Assembly: GCA_034766995.1 (NCBI GenBank)
Contig: CM068320.1
Span: 8,655,001-8,719,000 of the forward strand
DNA length: 64,000 bases
Reading direction: 5' to 3'
From: Acanthacorydalis orientalis
Lineage: Eukaryota > Arthropoda > Insecta > Megaloptera > Corydalidae
In this document: positions 1 to 12,285 of the stretch, in pieces
Numbering within the stretch: the first letter of the stretch is position 1
How the letters are laid out: each line of letters begins with the position of its first letter
Made by a program: the position numbers and the translations under genes
The notes under the pieces: generated by a model
What the model was told of the DNA's origin: nothing
The model's database searches: none
What the model saw: the letters and a program-made list of their open reading frames with translations, nothing else

Positions 1-239
1 ATTTTGTTAACAAATTATAATATATTCACAATTAATTTATATTTTTCCGTAGTACTACAACAGCCGTTCAGTCATCTTTTTCCTAAAAAGAATGTAATTC
101 CCAAAATTGTCATTTTCTTAGAATCATTACACGTTAACTTCCTCACAAGCTTGTGTCACCTGTAACGCATGTCTGCACAGAAACTAAAAGTTCTCGAACC
201 AGATCCATATATACATTAATCTTTTCGACGCTCTGAGCA
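1..239. other. AT-rich sequence, nothing recognised
   Basis: No coding frame, repeat or RNA signal is visible in this start of the window. Confidence 0.5.
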
Positions 240-540
240 GTAGATCACTGAGGCAGCAACGCGTTTGCGTGTGTGTGTATACAGTGCGCTACTTAATAAT
301 TACAGGTCGGACAAAATGATAAATCTAAATGAAGCGTCCGTGGAGAGACGAATGTGCGTGCTGGGAATTCGTTGACTCCGTATGCTATTACTACATACGA
401 CGAAAGGAGACGTGGGCGTTCGTATCTCTCTCTTTCTCTGTGTGTTGGTTAAAAAATAAACAGCCGGCGGCGGCTGCACTAAATGAAAACAAACTACATC
501 CTTATCAACGTGCAAGGTGGCATCTCGCATGATTTTCTTA
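240..540. other. GC-richer island, function unknown
   Basis: This stretch has clearly more G+C and CpG than its surroundings, including a GCCGGCGGCGGCTGC segment near 463. Open frames occur on both strands but none resembles a known protein, and the two strands shadow each other. It could be a promoter, an exon edge or an old repeat. The sequence alone does not decide. Confidence 0.3.
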
Positions 541-1210
541 CGTTTGGCTTACTAACTACTGTTTGGCAATGTTTATATATACATACATATCATACATACA
601 TACATATATATATAAAATATAACTGTTGCTATGCCAATTACTCATGTGGGTGGATATACCGTTACTATTATTTTCAGCTTTTTTTTTTAATATAACAAGT
701 TGTTTACAGTTTTTCACTAAATTCTCAAAGTTGTTATTTTAAGTAATTAGATTTATTTTTACTCGTTTGCAGTTCATATATATCTGTCATTTTCAACATG
801 TCAAATGCAATGAAAGTATTTAAGTTCCGATCAAATTGTATTACAGATATTTTTTGTCATATTTTTCATGTTGCTGTTTGGATTTCATAAACAGATACTT
901 TATCAGTTCTACAATAGTTTTCTGTTTGTGGACACATAAATAAGATGTTACAGATCTCTTTATTTTTATGATTTGTTTTATTTAATGGTATTGGAAAATT
1001 CAAATTTATTTGCTGTATGAATTTGGCCTAAATAATAAGTAAGCTGCTTTATCAAAAAATTTTAAAATGTGGAGAAGAAATAATAGTATTAAATCCACCT
1101 TTTAAAGTGATTAAAAAAAATCATACCAGTGGTTTGCTTTTTTCAATTTATCTTCGACAATATGAGAGCTTATATAAATACTTCAAGACACACAGACTTT
1201 GTGATAATTT
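541..1210. other. AT-rich intergenic sequence
   Basis: Low-complexity AT-rich DNA with a short TACA/TATA run near 575-615. No gene or transposon is recognised. Confidence 0.5.
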
Positions 1211-1803
1211 TCGTCAAGTTGTAATGGATAAGGAATCAGTTCGAAGCCCTTAGTCGTCAATTTTACCATTGTGATAGTCGATTTATGGGATGGATCATTG
1301 TCTCGGTGTCTTGTGCCGTTTTTGCTTTTTTTGTGTCAATCTTGGGTGTTTTTGTTTCAGCTCTTATTTCAAACGTTTCAGTAATATTGCATAATAGGCT
1401 CCTGTTATCATTTTTCCTTTTTTTAAGTAGTCAATCAGGATAAATCTTTGGGAATCCCGAAAAACGGTAGCAATCACCTTTCCATCCAACAATATGGTCT
1501 TCGCCTTTTTTGGCGTACTTTCACGAGTCATCCACTGGTTTGACTACTTCTTCTACTCAGTTGTGTAGTGGTAGGTCTATGTTTGATCCACGATGACGAA
1601 TTGTCGCAAGAAGGCCTCGTTTTTTCCATTTTTGCGGAAACTGATACATATTCGCTTCAAACATCTGTAAAACGTAAACAGTACGTCGTTTCTGGCTGAA
1701 ATGTCGTCTATGCTGATTTGAAAAGTGACATTTGATAGCCGTGACCTTATCAGATGATTGGTGGCGCCACAAAATAGAAATTTACCGAACTTATCAAACG
1801 ACC

Positions 1804-1804
<1 letters not shown>
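1211..1804 (-). mobile_element. mariner remnant, family A copy 1
   Basis: A decayed mariner (Tc1/mariner superfamily DD34D transposase). Reading the minus strand from the right end there is a terminal inverted repeat (GGGTCGTTTGATAAGT, 1788-1803), then transposase pieces FVIVDQT (normally VDET, first catalytic Asp), KTILLDGKVIATVF, ILIDYLKKGK and ITGAYYAILLKRL. HRDNDPSHKSTI follows with the second Asp, then FELIPYP just before the third. The copy stops there, so the third Asp and the C-terminus are lost. Only about 200 bp separate the inverted repeat from the first Asp motif, much less than in a complete mariner, so the N-terminal DNA-binding part appears deleted. Frameshifts and stops show it is dead. 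It matches the copy at 42147-42956. Confidence 0.88.
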
Positions 1805-1806
<2 letters not shown>

Positions 1807-1847
<41 letters not shown>

Positions 1848-1850
1848 TAA
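1807..1850. repeat. (TA)n then (AAAT)n microsatellite
   Basis: The TA run begins two or three bases after the mariner end at 1804 and passes into AAAT units at 1837. Confidence 0.95.
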
Positions 1851-2852
1851 TATTTTATCCTTAGTATTCATAATTTATCATGTTTTTTAATAAAACTAAA
1901 AAGATAAAAAAATCTTCAAACTTTCAATAATAAAGATCAGTTAAAATATTATGCACACGAGCTCATAGTTTTTGAAAGATAAGCTATATCTAACTTCCAT
2001 TTCTGTACCGGAGTTATAATGTATAACTCTTCTGAGCTGGATCAGTGTAACCCCACAGTGCACCCTTCGCAGAAAGGGTAAAAATGGAATTGTGTACAGT
2101 CAATGTTAGTGTGCTTACATGCGTCGTACTGTCATTGAAATTATTACATCTGACATGTCACCCATCGCCGACTAAAAATTGTTTATAATAATCATTGTGT
2201 ATTGTTGTCTATTGTGATTGAGCAAAATAAATTAGGACCTTTCTTTTTTGTGATTTTAGGAAAATCTAACAAAAATTCATTTAAAATTTGTTGATTCATT
2301 AATCAAAGAGGATCATCGAATAATTTGTAGTGATAATAACGCAAAAATCGGAATGAAATTACTAAAGAAACAATAGATATTTTAAGTTACGGAAATATGT
2401 GTACATTGGATGCCGGGATTGTTAATCTCAGAAATGAAAGCTGGACTGTTTGAATCCGACGTTATCTAACATCGTTTGTTCTTAGTATCACAAAGGAATG
2501 CATTTTGGTTCTAATAATTGTGAAATTAAGGCTTCTATGAGGAACAAACATCTAAGTTTCTTCATTAAAATAATGAAAAAAAACTTGCCGTCCTTTGGCA
2601 GAAATGTATTACAATGATGACGATGTTGGAAAAGAAATATTCCCTTTGAAAGACTATATTCGAAGCTTTCTTTCTTTTTTTGTTTCATCTCAGTATCCAA
2701 AACTATCTCAGTGTGATCTCTTTGGGAAAAGTCTTCAGTTTTCTCTCGACTTTCGTCTAAAGTTAAGCATTATAATTTTTATATTTATCTTACGGTATAA
2801 TTATATTTAGCGTAAAATGTTTAATTTATTTATGCGAGAAAATTTGAATCCT
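1851..2852. other. Unannotated sequence
   Basis: Mixed AT-rich DNA. A slightly GC-richer patch at 2010-2190 has no recognisable content. Short opposing open frames at 2488-2810 overlap each other and look random. Confidence 0.45.
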
Positions 2853-2881
2853 TGTGTGTGTATATATATATATATATATAA

Positions 2882-2929
<48 letters not shown>

Positions 2930-2944
2930 TATATACATACATAT
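2853..2944. repeat. (GT)n/(TA)n compound microsatellite
   Basis: Two GT-to-TA blocks in succession, ending in CATA/TACA units. Confidence 0.95.
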
Positions 2945-3366
2945 TTGTATATACTCATTTATTCCTTAAACAAATAATGTTTTAAACGTATGAAATCATG
3001 GCTGTTTAAATTGAAATCTCTGTGACTAATAAGAAAATACACCTGTACACTTTTAAGATGATTGCATATTACGTATGAACACATGTCGTATAGGTATATA
3101 ATATCATCGTCATCACATGTTTTGTATGTATATACATATTCACATATACATATGTATGTGAATATATGTTTGTTCGTTCATAGCGATCGAGTGACTTCAT
3201 AGTGTTAATGCCCGTCGGCGAGGATTTTCGTATTCGTTTAAGAATCCAACAGCAAGTAGAACCGGTCATCACGATGATAAAACCGGCAATTCATCTCTTC
3301 ACCTCCAAAGAGATTGTAATCGCTAGAGCTTGTTTCATATACAAATAGAAGTAATAAAATAGAAAA

Positions 3367-3368
<2 letters not shown>
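2945..3368. other. Unannotated sequence
   Basis: Contains TATG/CATA-rich DNA at 3121-3172. No gene is recognised. Confidence 0.4.
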
Positions 3369-3420
<52 letters not shown>

Positions 3421-3429
3421 TATATATAG
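3369..3429. repeat. (TA)n microsatellite
   Basis: TA run with one TTA interruption near 3412. Confidence 0.95.
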
Positions 3430-4261
3430 TTTGATCTCTGACATCGTATCAGCATTCACCTTGACAGTATACAAGTAAAAGTAAAATTCATTAACCGATC
3501 AGAACGTGAATACAAGCAAACGTGTACACAGGTTTCGTTTTCTCATCTTAACAGAAATACGCGTTCTGTTGTTTACGAATCGTGTGAATTTTTTTCAATA
3601 TCGTGTTGTACTTTTAACCTATTTTTATTGTGTATCCTTGAATCATTACTCAAGGATATTTATCGTTGAGAAATTAAATAATCTATTAGAATCTTACAAA
3701 ACAGTTCAACTAAATAATATTTATCGAATTGTAAAACAATGTCTGGGAGGAGGATCGAAAAAAACGTGATCTATTGTTTTCTTGCAATAAATTTGAACCC
3801 AATTGTAATTCATAAGAAATTGAATATAACGTAGTATTATGATATTGAGTAAAATATATTAAAATTGGTATATTACTAATGTGGTATAAAATTGGTTTTT
3901 TATTATATTACTATATAATAGTATCTTCACTACAAATACTAAATTTTTATTGTTCAAATCTAGCCTTAACATAATTTCTTTATCAAGGTTTTATTCGTTT
4001 TGAATGAATCTCGGTAATTTTTTTTATTTTGTTTTTTTTTATTATTATTTTTTTGGTTATAATCGAAAAATAGCTTTTAAATTGATATTGTATAATAAAA
4101 TAAAGTCCTCTACCGTACTAAGTACGCACTTTATATTTATATGTAAAAGAATTATTCTATATATCATGTAAGTCATATAAGTGGGGAAATCATGAATATG
4201 ATACGAAAAAAATAGCCTTATTAGGCTTTTAAAATTATTTAGTCATAGTGTTTTTGCACTG

Positions 4262-4265
<4 letters not shown>
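3430..4265. other. Unannotated sequence
   Basis: AT-rich. An open frame at 3506-3769 has no recognisable motif. A 9-bp-arm inverted repeat (TATCCTTGA / TCAAGGATA) lies at 3633-3658. Confidence 0.4.

Positions 4266-4305
<40 letters not shown>
4266..4305. repeat. (TA)n microsatellite
   Basis: Uninterrupted TA run. Confidence 0.95.
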
Positions 4306-4306
<1 letters not shown>

Positions 4307-5043
4307 TTTTTAATTTGTTACTAGAGTGGATAATATGGAAGATACCTAATCTACTTATAAATGTACAAGACATTGTAATGTATTTCTGGCATTGTGGTTT
4401 AACTTCCAATTTGAAATGTCCGATATTGATTATTGATAATTTTTGATTATTGCTTATGCGCATTTCTTTGTCGATACTCGTACTCTTAGGTCTCTAAGGC
4501 CACACATTATTTTTTTCTATATCTTAGCGTATCTAAGTAATCAACATCGAAATTAAACAAGTTGTATTGAAAACTTTGTAGCGGTTGAGCTAGCATTTCA
4601 TTTCTGAAAGTAAATTTAGCCATACTTCTAATCTATAATTTTGAATATCTTGGCTATTGTTTTATAAAGATTCAAAATTTAAAAATAAACAATATACTTT
4701 TTATTCGTGTTAACAAAAAGCAATACTTTTGTCGATGTAGTTCTTTTTAATGTAACCGATTTGTCTGCTCGTATTGATGTGTGTTGTTTATAATTAATAT
4801 TTTAATAGAAGCTATTTTTTTTGTTCTATAATCATAAATATACATGAAATTTAACTAAGGCGATATGTTATCTGTCTCTGTATTCACACATTTTTCAAAC
4901 TGACTCGGTTTTTTTTAACCAGTAAATTCTGTTTTTTTTTCTCTAATTCGTCAATATGTTTTGTTTCTGCTTATCCATATCATGGTTCTTTTTGTTAACT
5001 GATCAAAAATATATTTGAATATTGTTGGTGTATATGATGTATG

Positions 5044-5046
<3 letters not shown>
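4306..5046. other. Unannotated AT-rich sequence
   Basis: No coding, RNA or transposon signal seen. Confidence 0.45.

Positions 5047-5090
<44 letters not shown>
5047..5090. repeat. (TA)n microsatellite
   Basis: Uninterrupted TA run. Confidence 0.95.
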
Positions 5091-5093
<3 letters not shown>

Positions 5094-5593
5094 CTATTAT
5101 TAGTATCACTTTTGATTTTATTACATTTTTGTTTAATTGGCGCCCAAAAATTGGGTGAAAGATAAGTGAAAGGGTGCCAAAAATATTGATAAATATAGTC
5201 ATCTTAAACTGAACGCAAATATAATAAATTTTTTGTCATTTAACTTAAACGATGGCACTTATTTAAGTCGTTAATAATCAAAAATGCAGTGTCTGTGTTC
5301 AGCCGGTACCGTGTTCTCAGTAAAAATTTTGGATGAACAATGATGGATACTGAGAAGTTCAGCTGAGCATACATTAACAAATTTTAAAATTAAATGAATT
5401 AATAAATTTCTGAGTCTAGAAAGAAAGCAGACATCAAACAGTTGACATCGTTTTGTTCAGTTCTGATCGTCTAGCATTAGAATCTTTTAAACATCAGTTA
5501 GATAAACAAAGCTAGTTTTATGTTTATTGAATAATTATGATTGTATTTTTAGATCAAAAGTAGACATCAATTTGCTCCAATAAAATTTATTCA

Positions 5594-5598
<5 letters not shown>
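5091..5598. other. Unannotated sequence
   Basis: No gene or transposon recognised. The patch 5280-5380 is slightly less AT-rich. Confidence 0.4.
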
Positions 5599-5654
<56 letters not shown>

Positions 5655-5677
5655 TATCTGTGTGTGTGTGTATTTGT
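5599..5677. repeat. (TA)n/(TG)n microsatellite
   Basis: Long TA run followed by TG units. Confidence 0.95.
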
Positions 5678-6339
5678 GTTACAACTCCATAGTTTTTTGA
5701 AAATTATTAAATACACACTTTATTAATAATAAATAGTTGAATATTATATGCTTTTCGGTCTTTCAACATTAATGGATGCCGATATGTACTAGCAAATTCA
5801 AGATTTTTTTGTAAGTACCAATTTAAATTTGATATATAAAAAAATATGGTCATAAAGTTATGTTTACGTTTATCTTTGTTTTTTTCCCCTCTCATATGAA
5901 GTAGCAAATACGAGTATTTTTTAATTAATGCATTATTCATATACAGTAGCTCCGTATACAAATATATCACGTTTTGAACATTAACAAAGTAGAGATTCGT
6001 ATATGTATTATGAAACGTATCCTAAGTTCATATATATTTTCAAATGAAAGGATTATAAACATTATAAAACAGCAATGAATATTTGTACAGAATCAAGTGA
6101 AAAAAGCATGTATCAAATAAATAACAATTCGCTATAATACACATTACTATTATAATATTTATAATAATATGTATAATGATACAAGTTTCCCAATATACAT
6201 TTTTACGTACTGCTAAATATATGTCAAACACGTTTATAATTATTCGTCGCTGTATTTGTACCTGAATTTTTTATAATGGTTTTGACACAAAAATTCATCA
6301 AACCGAATAAATGACAAGTTCCGTTTATGAATTTATATA

Positions 6340-6342
<3 letters not shown>
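5678..6342. other. Unannotated AT-rich sequence
   Basis: Short open frames on the minus strand (5707-5970, 6040-6231) have AT-driven composition and no motif. Confidence 0.45.

Positions 6343-6400
<58 letters not shown>
6343..6400. repeat. (TA)n microsatellite
   Basis: Uninterrupted TA run of about 58 bp. Confidence 0.95.
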
Positions 6401-6406
<6 letters not shown>

Positions 6407-6628
6407 TTTAGGCACATATTTATATTATGTTAGTTTTGAATGTCACAAACGTGATGTAATATATGCAAATTGATTTCATATGTTATGTTTGCAAATATCG
6501 CATCAGAATATTGTTTTGAATCAAATGAATTTTTTTGTGTACAGCGGTTCAATAAAATGATGTTATACTTTAAAAATGTATGTAATACTTGCAAAAACAT
6601 TAAAAAGTTAATGAAATTTTTGTAAGGT

Positions 6629-6631
<3 letters not shown>

Positions 6632-6687
<56 letters not shown>

Positions 6688-6689
6688 GT

Positions 6690-6731
<42 letters not shown>

Positions 6732-6734
6732 GTG

Positions 6735-6771
<37 letters not shown>

Positions 6772-6800
6772 CGTGTATATATATATATGTACATATATAT
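6632..6800. repeat. Compound (TA)n/(TATG)n array with internal duplication
   Basis: TA tract, then three TATG units plus TGTAAA, then another TA tract, and the TATG-TGTAAA block again. A TA tract and ACGTGTATA end the array. The two TATG-TGTAAA blocks (about 6675 and 6719) suggest a local duplication of about 44 bp. Confidence 0.93.
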
Positions 6801-6837
6801 AAAGAATTGTAAACAAAATACATAATTTTACTATTTT

Positions 6838-7735
6838 TCTATACAATCCGCTTTAACTTCAAACGTTTTTACGGCGCTGAATTAGCAATTCTATACCATT
6901 ATAAAAATAATCTTCAATTTCCGTGTTAAAAGTGATCAGTTGCATCTGTTTTCACATCATTTTCATCATTAAAAAGCAGTCTACGTAAATCATTTTTTTC
7001 AAATTACTATAAAGGTAATAAACGCTAGTGGCCATGTCTAGACTGTAGGGCAAGTTCTTGGAAGCCACATAGAATAGCGTCTTGAGAAAAAGTATCTGTG
7101 CGAATTGATGCATTGTCGTGCAAGAAATGCACTACTTTTGTTATTTTCCCCTTCGTTTTTCACGAATATTCCCGTAATTTATGGAATAATGTTGTATAAC
7201 ATTGGGCAGCGATATTGCGCTTCTTAAAATCTATTAATAAAATCCTCTTGCAATCCCAAAACATTGTAGCTATGATCTTTTTTGTGGATTGAGACACCTT
7301 GCCTTCTCTTGCGGGTGGTTCACGTGCTCACTGCCATTCTATGGATTTTCATTTTAGACAGAGGATATTATTAAAGGATCATTGTTTCATCCGCTATTAC
7401 AATGGATTAGATTAGTACATTTCGATCTGACACACACCTCTAAAAATGAACGTGCACAGGTTACTCGACGCTGATATTAAACGGCTAAAAGAAGTTTGCG
7501 GTGCTAATTTGCATCCACTTTATTCATACCTAAATGGTCATAGAGAATTCGTCGAACGGTTATTTGTGAAATAATAGAAATTGCTGATTATTCTTTCACT
7601 TTTTAGCGCCGGTCACGAAATACCAAGTCTTGGACAAGTGCAACAGAATAGGGCGTGAACACTTCCATTAGTGACCGCGACGTAGTTCATCTTCCATCCA
7701 TCCTTCTCCCATTTGAAATCTCTTAGCCTATTCTT
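6838..7735 (-). mobile_element. mariner remnant, family F
   Basis: A heavily decayed mariner transposase on the minus strand, in broken frames. In protein order: RRLKVKE-like helix-turn-helix text and HLGMNKV near 7510-7620; the end of the first-Asp region (EWKRAHEPP-like) near 7310-7400; KVSQSTKKIIATMFWDCK and ILLIDFKKRNI at 7190-7300. Next come HFLHDNASIRT (second catalytic Asp) near 7110-7130, PYSLDMATSVYYL (third Asp position, now V) near 7030, and DYFYNGIELL with a degenerate C-terminus near 6860-6900. The order and spacing fit a nearly full-length ancestor. Many stops and frameshifts make it non-functional. No inverted terminal repeat was identified with confidence. Confidence 0.8.
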
Positions 7736-7746
7736 TAGGCTAAGAG
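7720..7746. repeat. Perfect 11-bp inverted repeat
   Basis: Arms CTCTTAGCCTA and TAGGCTAAGAG with a 5-nt spacer. It sits at the 5' edge of the mariner remnant. Confidence 0.9.
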
Positions 7747-8077
7747 TTTATTCTTTTTTTATTTCTTATATTGTGGTGTATGAAGAGGAAACTTCCCCGT
7801 ATACACCATCTAATCGTTACTATATTTAGTGCGGTGTAACACCTTATGACAGAAATTTTATTATCGCACGGTACTCAATTTCGGTTACTTATAACATTGT
7901 CAAGAATATGCTTTACTCTTTTCGCTGTCACTCAATGACTAATCAAATTATAATCTTGAACTTTTTGCTGAACGCTATTAAGACATGGATCTACCACATA
8001 GCACATATTCGCTATATGTGCGCATGCGCAAATACTGAGAATATTTCAGGCTGAGAATATTTGACGATAACCTCCTG

Positions 8078-8078
<1 letters not shown>
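7747..8078. other. Unannotated sequence
   Basis: May include a decayed 5' end of the adjacent mariner. A CGCATGCGC segment lies near 8021. No coding frame. Confidence 0.35.
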
Positions 8079-8157
<79 letters not shown>

Positions 8158-8168
8158 GTGTATGTGTA
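8079..8168. repeat. (TA)n microsatellite
   Basis: TA run with a TATG/TGTG tail. Confidence 0.95.
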
Positions 8169-8429
8169 CACTCTTGATATTATCAAATTTTCTTCGTCTG
8201 GTCTGGTTTGACCATAGGTGTTAAATTTTTGATTTCTAACCCTGTATAAGTTTACTCCACACGATTTTTCTCTTATCTAAGCGGATTATCTTACACTATT
8301 ATTCGAAAAGAACACATTTTTCGAAAAATTTACAAAATCATTCGTGCAAGTTTAAGCACCTTCTATAAATATTAATTTATTTCTTTATCATGGAAACCAT
8401 TTTTGTTCTTGCAGCTTTGTCAAGTAATC
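8169..8429. other. Unannotated sequence
   Basis: Nothing recognised. Confidence 0.4.
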
Positions 8430-8471
8430 GAACTCGTCTAATATATATATATATATATATATATAAGTATG

Positions 8472-8526
<55 letters not shown>
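8430..8526. repeat. (TA)n-TATG-(TA)n microsatellite
   Basis: Two TA tracts separated by AAGTATGTATG. Confidence 0.95.
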
Positions 8527-8527
<1 letters not shown>

Positions 8528-9751
8528 TAATTTTTGTGTAGCGTTAAATTTAATTTTCAAGTTCTAATCATTTTTTGAACATTATAAATTATTTATTAAT
8601 TTTTTACAGTATTTTGTCTTTCAAAATACTCTCAAGAATATTTTGTTAGTGGCTCAGAAAATTATATGAAAATGCACATTAAACTGTTTTGACTTATTAT
8701 ACTGTATTTAGAAATAATATCTGGTATATTAAGGAAAAAAAATAAAAATGACAAACTGGTTAGTAGCTATTGAACCTATTTTTCAGATCAGATAATATGT
8801 AACTTCTGTGCATCTCCACATATAAAATTTATCTATCTGTCGTATTTATTATCTATACGATTATTATTCCGATTACTCTGATAAAATGTGCTTGCATGTT
8901 AAATAAAGTGATCAATATGTTTCTATCTGTACAACACTTAGTTACATCATGAATTTATTTGTTTTACATTGGTTTTTCTTTCTAATATATTTTACAGTCA
9001 TTAGGAATTATGTAAAAGTAAGATATCCCGGTGGATTTAAATTGTCAGTGATATAATGAGTAACGGTTATAATAAGTAAATGTAGAGTTGGTTTCGTAGT
9101 GTTTGCTATACCTGAGTTTGTCTAAATATAATTTATACAAAGAATAGTGTCTGTAATATTTTTTTAGTTTTTAAAGAAGTATATTAATTGAAATTCAGTG
9201 TACTTTATACTATTTGAAAGTCTGCTTTATACACTTTAAAAGAATAAAATTTTATGAATATGAATTTTCTGTTTTGTAAGTATTTAAATACGTAGTATTT
9301 TTCTAGTGAAGTTTTAAGCAATAATGAAAGAAAATTTAATGTATTCCAGTGTTCAATAATAATATTAAATTTTATCGAAGTAAATCATAAAAGTACAAAA
9401 AATAATTAAAGAAAACTCCGTGGCGAACATTTGCTGTGGTAAAAAAACATCAATACATTTTCAAAAAGCACTGCTTCGTTTATTAAAGTATTTTACATAA
9501 ACTTTAAACAAAGCAGTATGTACATGCATTTATTTCTTTCTGTATACATGTGCTCAAATAATGAACAAATGAATACCTGATGCGCATCTCGGGATTCGAA
9601 AGCGTAAACCATCGACATTCAATCAACAATACTGCTGGTTGAATCGACGATACACGACGCTTAGAATTCCCACCCTTTGACACATGTGCCTAATGTGTAG
9701 AATATCAAATGATCCTTCCCGCATCCGGACAGTGTCGTTTGGACACGCATT
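8527..9751. other. Unannotated AT-rich sequence
   Basis: No gene signal. The part 9580-9750 is less AT-rich; it has open frames on both strands that run into the next microsatellite and carry no known domain. Confidence 0.4.
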
Positions 9752-9753
9752 AT

Positions 9754-9834
<81 letters not shown>

Positions 9835-9880
9835 GTATGTACGTATATGTACACGTATATACATACATACACACACATAT
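9752..9880. repeat. (CA)n(TA)n(TATG/CATA)n microsatellite
   Basis: CA units, a TA tract of about 54 bp, then CATA/CACA units. Long frames across it encode only Tyr-Ile or Thr-His repeats. Confidence 0.95.
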
Positions 9881-9956
9881 CTCTTTGTTGACTGATGAAT
9901 TAAATGCATAGACTTCAAATCTAAATATTGTAAATGTATTGATATGAAGGTGAATA

Positions 9957-9972
9957 CGTGTGTATATGTTTG

Positions 9973-10044
<72 letters not shown>

Positions 10045-10095
10045 CACATACAGACACGTATGTATGTAATTGTTTGTGTGGAGAGAGAGAGAGAA
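9957..10095. repeat. (TG)(TA)n(CA)(GA)n compound microsatellite
   Basis: TG/TATG start, TA tract, CATA/CAGACA units and a GA block at 10081-10094. Confidence 0.95.
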
Positions 10096-10143
10096 TGGAC
10101 AAATGTATGTATGTTTGTACTTACATTCAGGTTAACCATTTTA

Positions 10144-10171
10144 AGCTGACAAGTATGGGAACTTGTCAGCT
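10144..10171. repeat. Perfect 11-bp inverted repeat
   Basis: Arms AGCTGACAAGT and ACTTGTCAGCT, 6-nt spacer. Not part of a recognised transposon. Confidence 0.9.
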
Positions 10172-12006
10172 GAATCATATAATCATTTCTGTATTATATT
10201 CTAGCATGAATATGTATTATATAACACTTATATATGTTATAATAGATGTCTGAACCCGGGTATCTAGTGGAAAAGATTAACGTTTAAATAAAATCAAAAT
10301 TGAATGATATTTTATTGTCTTTGAGTTTAAAGTCAATAATTATTAATATTTGTATTTTGAAGAATATAAAATATTATAAAACACTGTTAATAAGTAAACA
10401 ATTTCATTTTTAGTTATTTTTTACACAGTAAAGTTTAATCATTTGATCATAATTAAATTAAACTAAGATTTGATTACTTAAAGTGTTGGAAAATGTAAAG
10501 AATACAGTCTTAGGAAAAAGAAAAATAAATTATGTAGTTTGATGTACTATTACAAATATTATTTGTAGTCTTTTTTAATAAAATTCTTTTCAGAAAATTA
10601 TATTATTTTATATTTACAAGGCATAATACTATTACCCGTAAATATTTTGACAAAGAGAATGTAGTTATGTTTGAGCTGCTAATTTGTTTATAAAAATGAG
10701 TATAGTCACAGTTGAAATAAAATATATTTATGTAAAAATGCCCAATGCTCTCACAATTTTAGTGACAGTTTTTACTATCATGGGTTTCAAATTAATTGAA
10801 ACTGTATAGTTTAAAATTGCAAGGGTAAAATTGCCTTTAAAATCGGTAGGACTTTAACAATATTGAATCAATTTTTAAATGTTATCATGTCATGAAATTA
10901 TAAAAACTCTATCAATCAATCAAAATGTTATTAAGAAATTAAAATATGTTATTAAAAATAGTACATGTATATATACAGTAATAAATACTTCTTAAATTAC
11001 ATCCACAAAAAAATGTTTACTGAAAAGTGTTATAAAAATGTGTATTTATTTACTTTTCGATATCTTTTTTGATCTTTTCAGTCGTTTTCTAAGCTTTAAA
11101 TAAATGTACATCTGTAGTAATCGCATGTTATACAATATAAACATATAGTAGTTTTAATATCCATCAGTTACAAACTATGATTCACTTTATAAGCTTTATC
11201 CGGTTTTCCATTATCGTCTACTGAATAATCGTCGACAACCTAATTCGTAATTTATGTTACGCTATTATCCATGAACTATGGGGTTTCGTCTTGAATTAAC
11301 CGTTTTTGTGTACTCTCTTTCATATTCTTACAACGTTGGGTAAATTTAAATAAATATTTCTTTTCATTGAATATTTCTTTTATCAGTTTATGAATATTTT
11401 CGTTTAATTTTTATTACTTAAATCGTTGTAAACGAGATTGTTTCGCGTATGAAATTTAATTATTTTTTTTACAAATTTGTTGATTTCAATCAATTTTATA
11501 AATACTGTTTTTTGCATGTTACTGCAAATGTTAGTAAAATTCACATTCTCTAAAATAAAAGAAGTTTCTTTACTTCAGTTGTTATGTTGATTGGTAAATT
11601 CTAATATCTTTTCTAATATCTAAGTGTATTTTTTTAAAAAACTGTTAAAATTAATCATAGTGCCATCAGTTAAAAATATAAAAACATTGTACTTCGAAAA
11701 TGTTCATATTTGTAACATTTTTCTTGTTTTAATAAGAACATTATATGTCTAAGGTTTGTACCGTTTTTACCAACTTAATTCGTACTCTTGTTAATTTGTC
11801 TATCGTTGGGGGCTTGATTACCATTAATTTCAGATTATGATGTATTATATCAAAGATTTCAGAGCTTTTTTTTGATTAGAAGTCTTTTAAAGGTCCTTAA
11901 TGATATTAATATCTTACTTGACCAAGTAAAGCATTATTTTTACTTATTTAATATCCATAAAAAGTATGGAATAAAATATAGTCCAGATAAAAAGAAATAA
12001 GTTTTT
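10172..12006. other. Unannotated AT-rich sequence
   Basis: No ORF, RNA or transposon recognised across about 1.8 kb. Confidence 0.5.
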
Positions 12007-12052
12007 AAAATCTACTTTTTCACGTGTCTGACGGGCTTGAAAAGTAGATTTT
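12007..12052. repeat. Inverted repeat with 13-14-bp arms
   Basis: AAAATCTACTTTT... and GAAAAGTAGATTTT flank a spacer of about 17-20 nt with CACGTG and GACGGGC. A single T-run length difference separates the arms. Confidence 0.88.
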
Positions 12053-12285
12053 TTTTTTTGGCATATTCTTCAGAACCTAGAGTTAGACAGCTCATGTTAG
12101 TGACGGATCATGTTAATATTAAAATTAGTTCACTTGATAATGCATCTGAATGATATTCTTTTCTAAATTGCCTGTTAATAAATAATGAAGTTGTCCATTG
12201 AAGTTAATTCACTTGATAGTAATGCTTTCATTTCAAACTTTTTCACTGATTTTTTTATATGTTTTCATGTTATTAAATTTTTGTA
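12053..12285. other. Unannotated sequence
   Basis: Contains two similar segments around TTCACTTGATA (about 12128 and 12210). No gene. Confidence 0.4.

Noticed and set aside
3633..3658. 9-bp inverted repeat as a functional hairpin
   Set aside because: Arm length and 8-nt spacer are within what chance can give in AT-rich DNA of this size.
9623..10253. Long open frames across the 9.7-10.1 kb microsatellites on both strands
   Set aside because: They translate (TA)n/(CA)n repeats into Tyr-Ile or Thr-His runs. No domain is present and frames exist on both strands.
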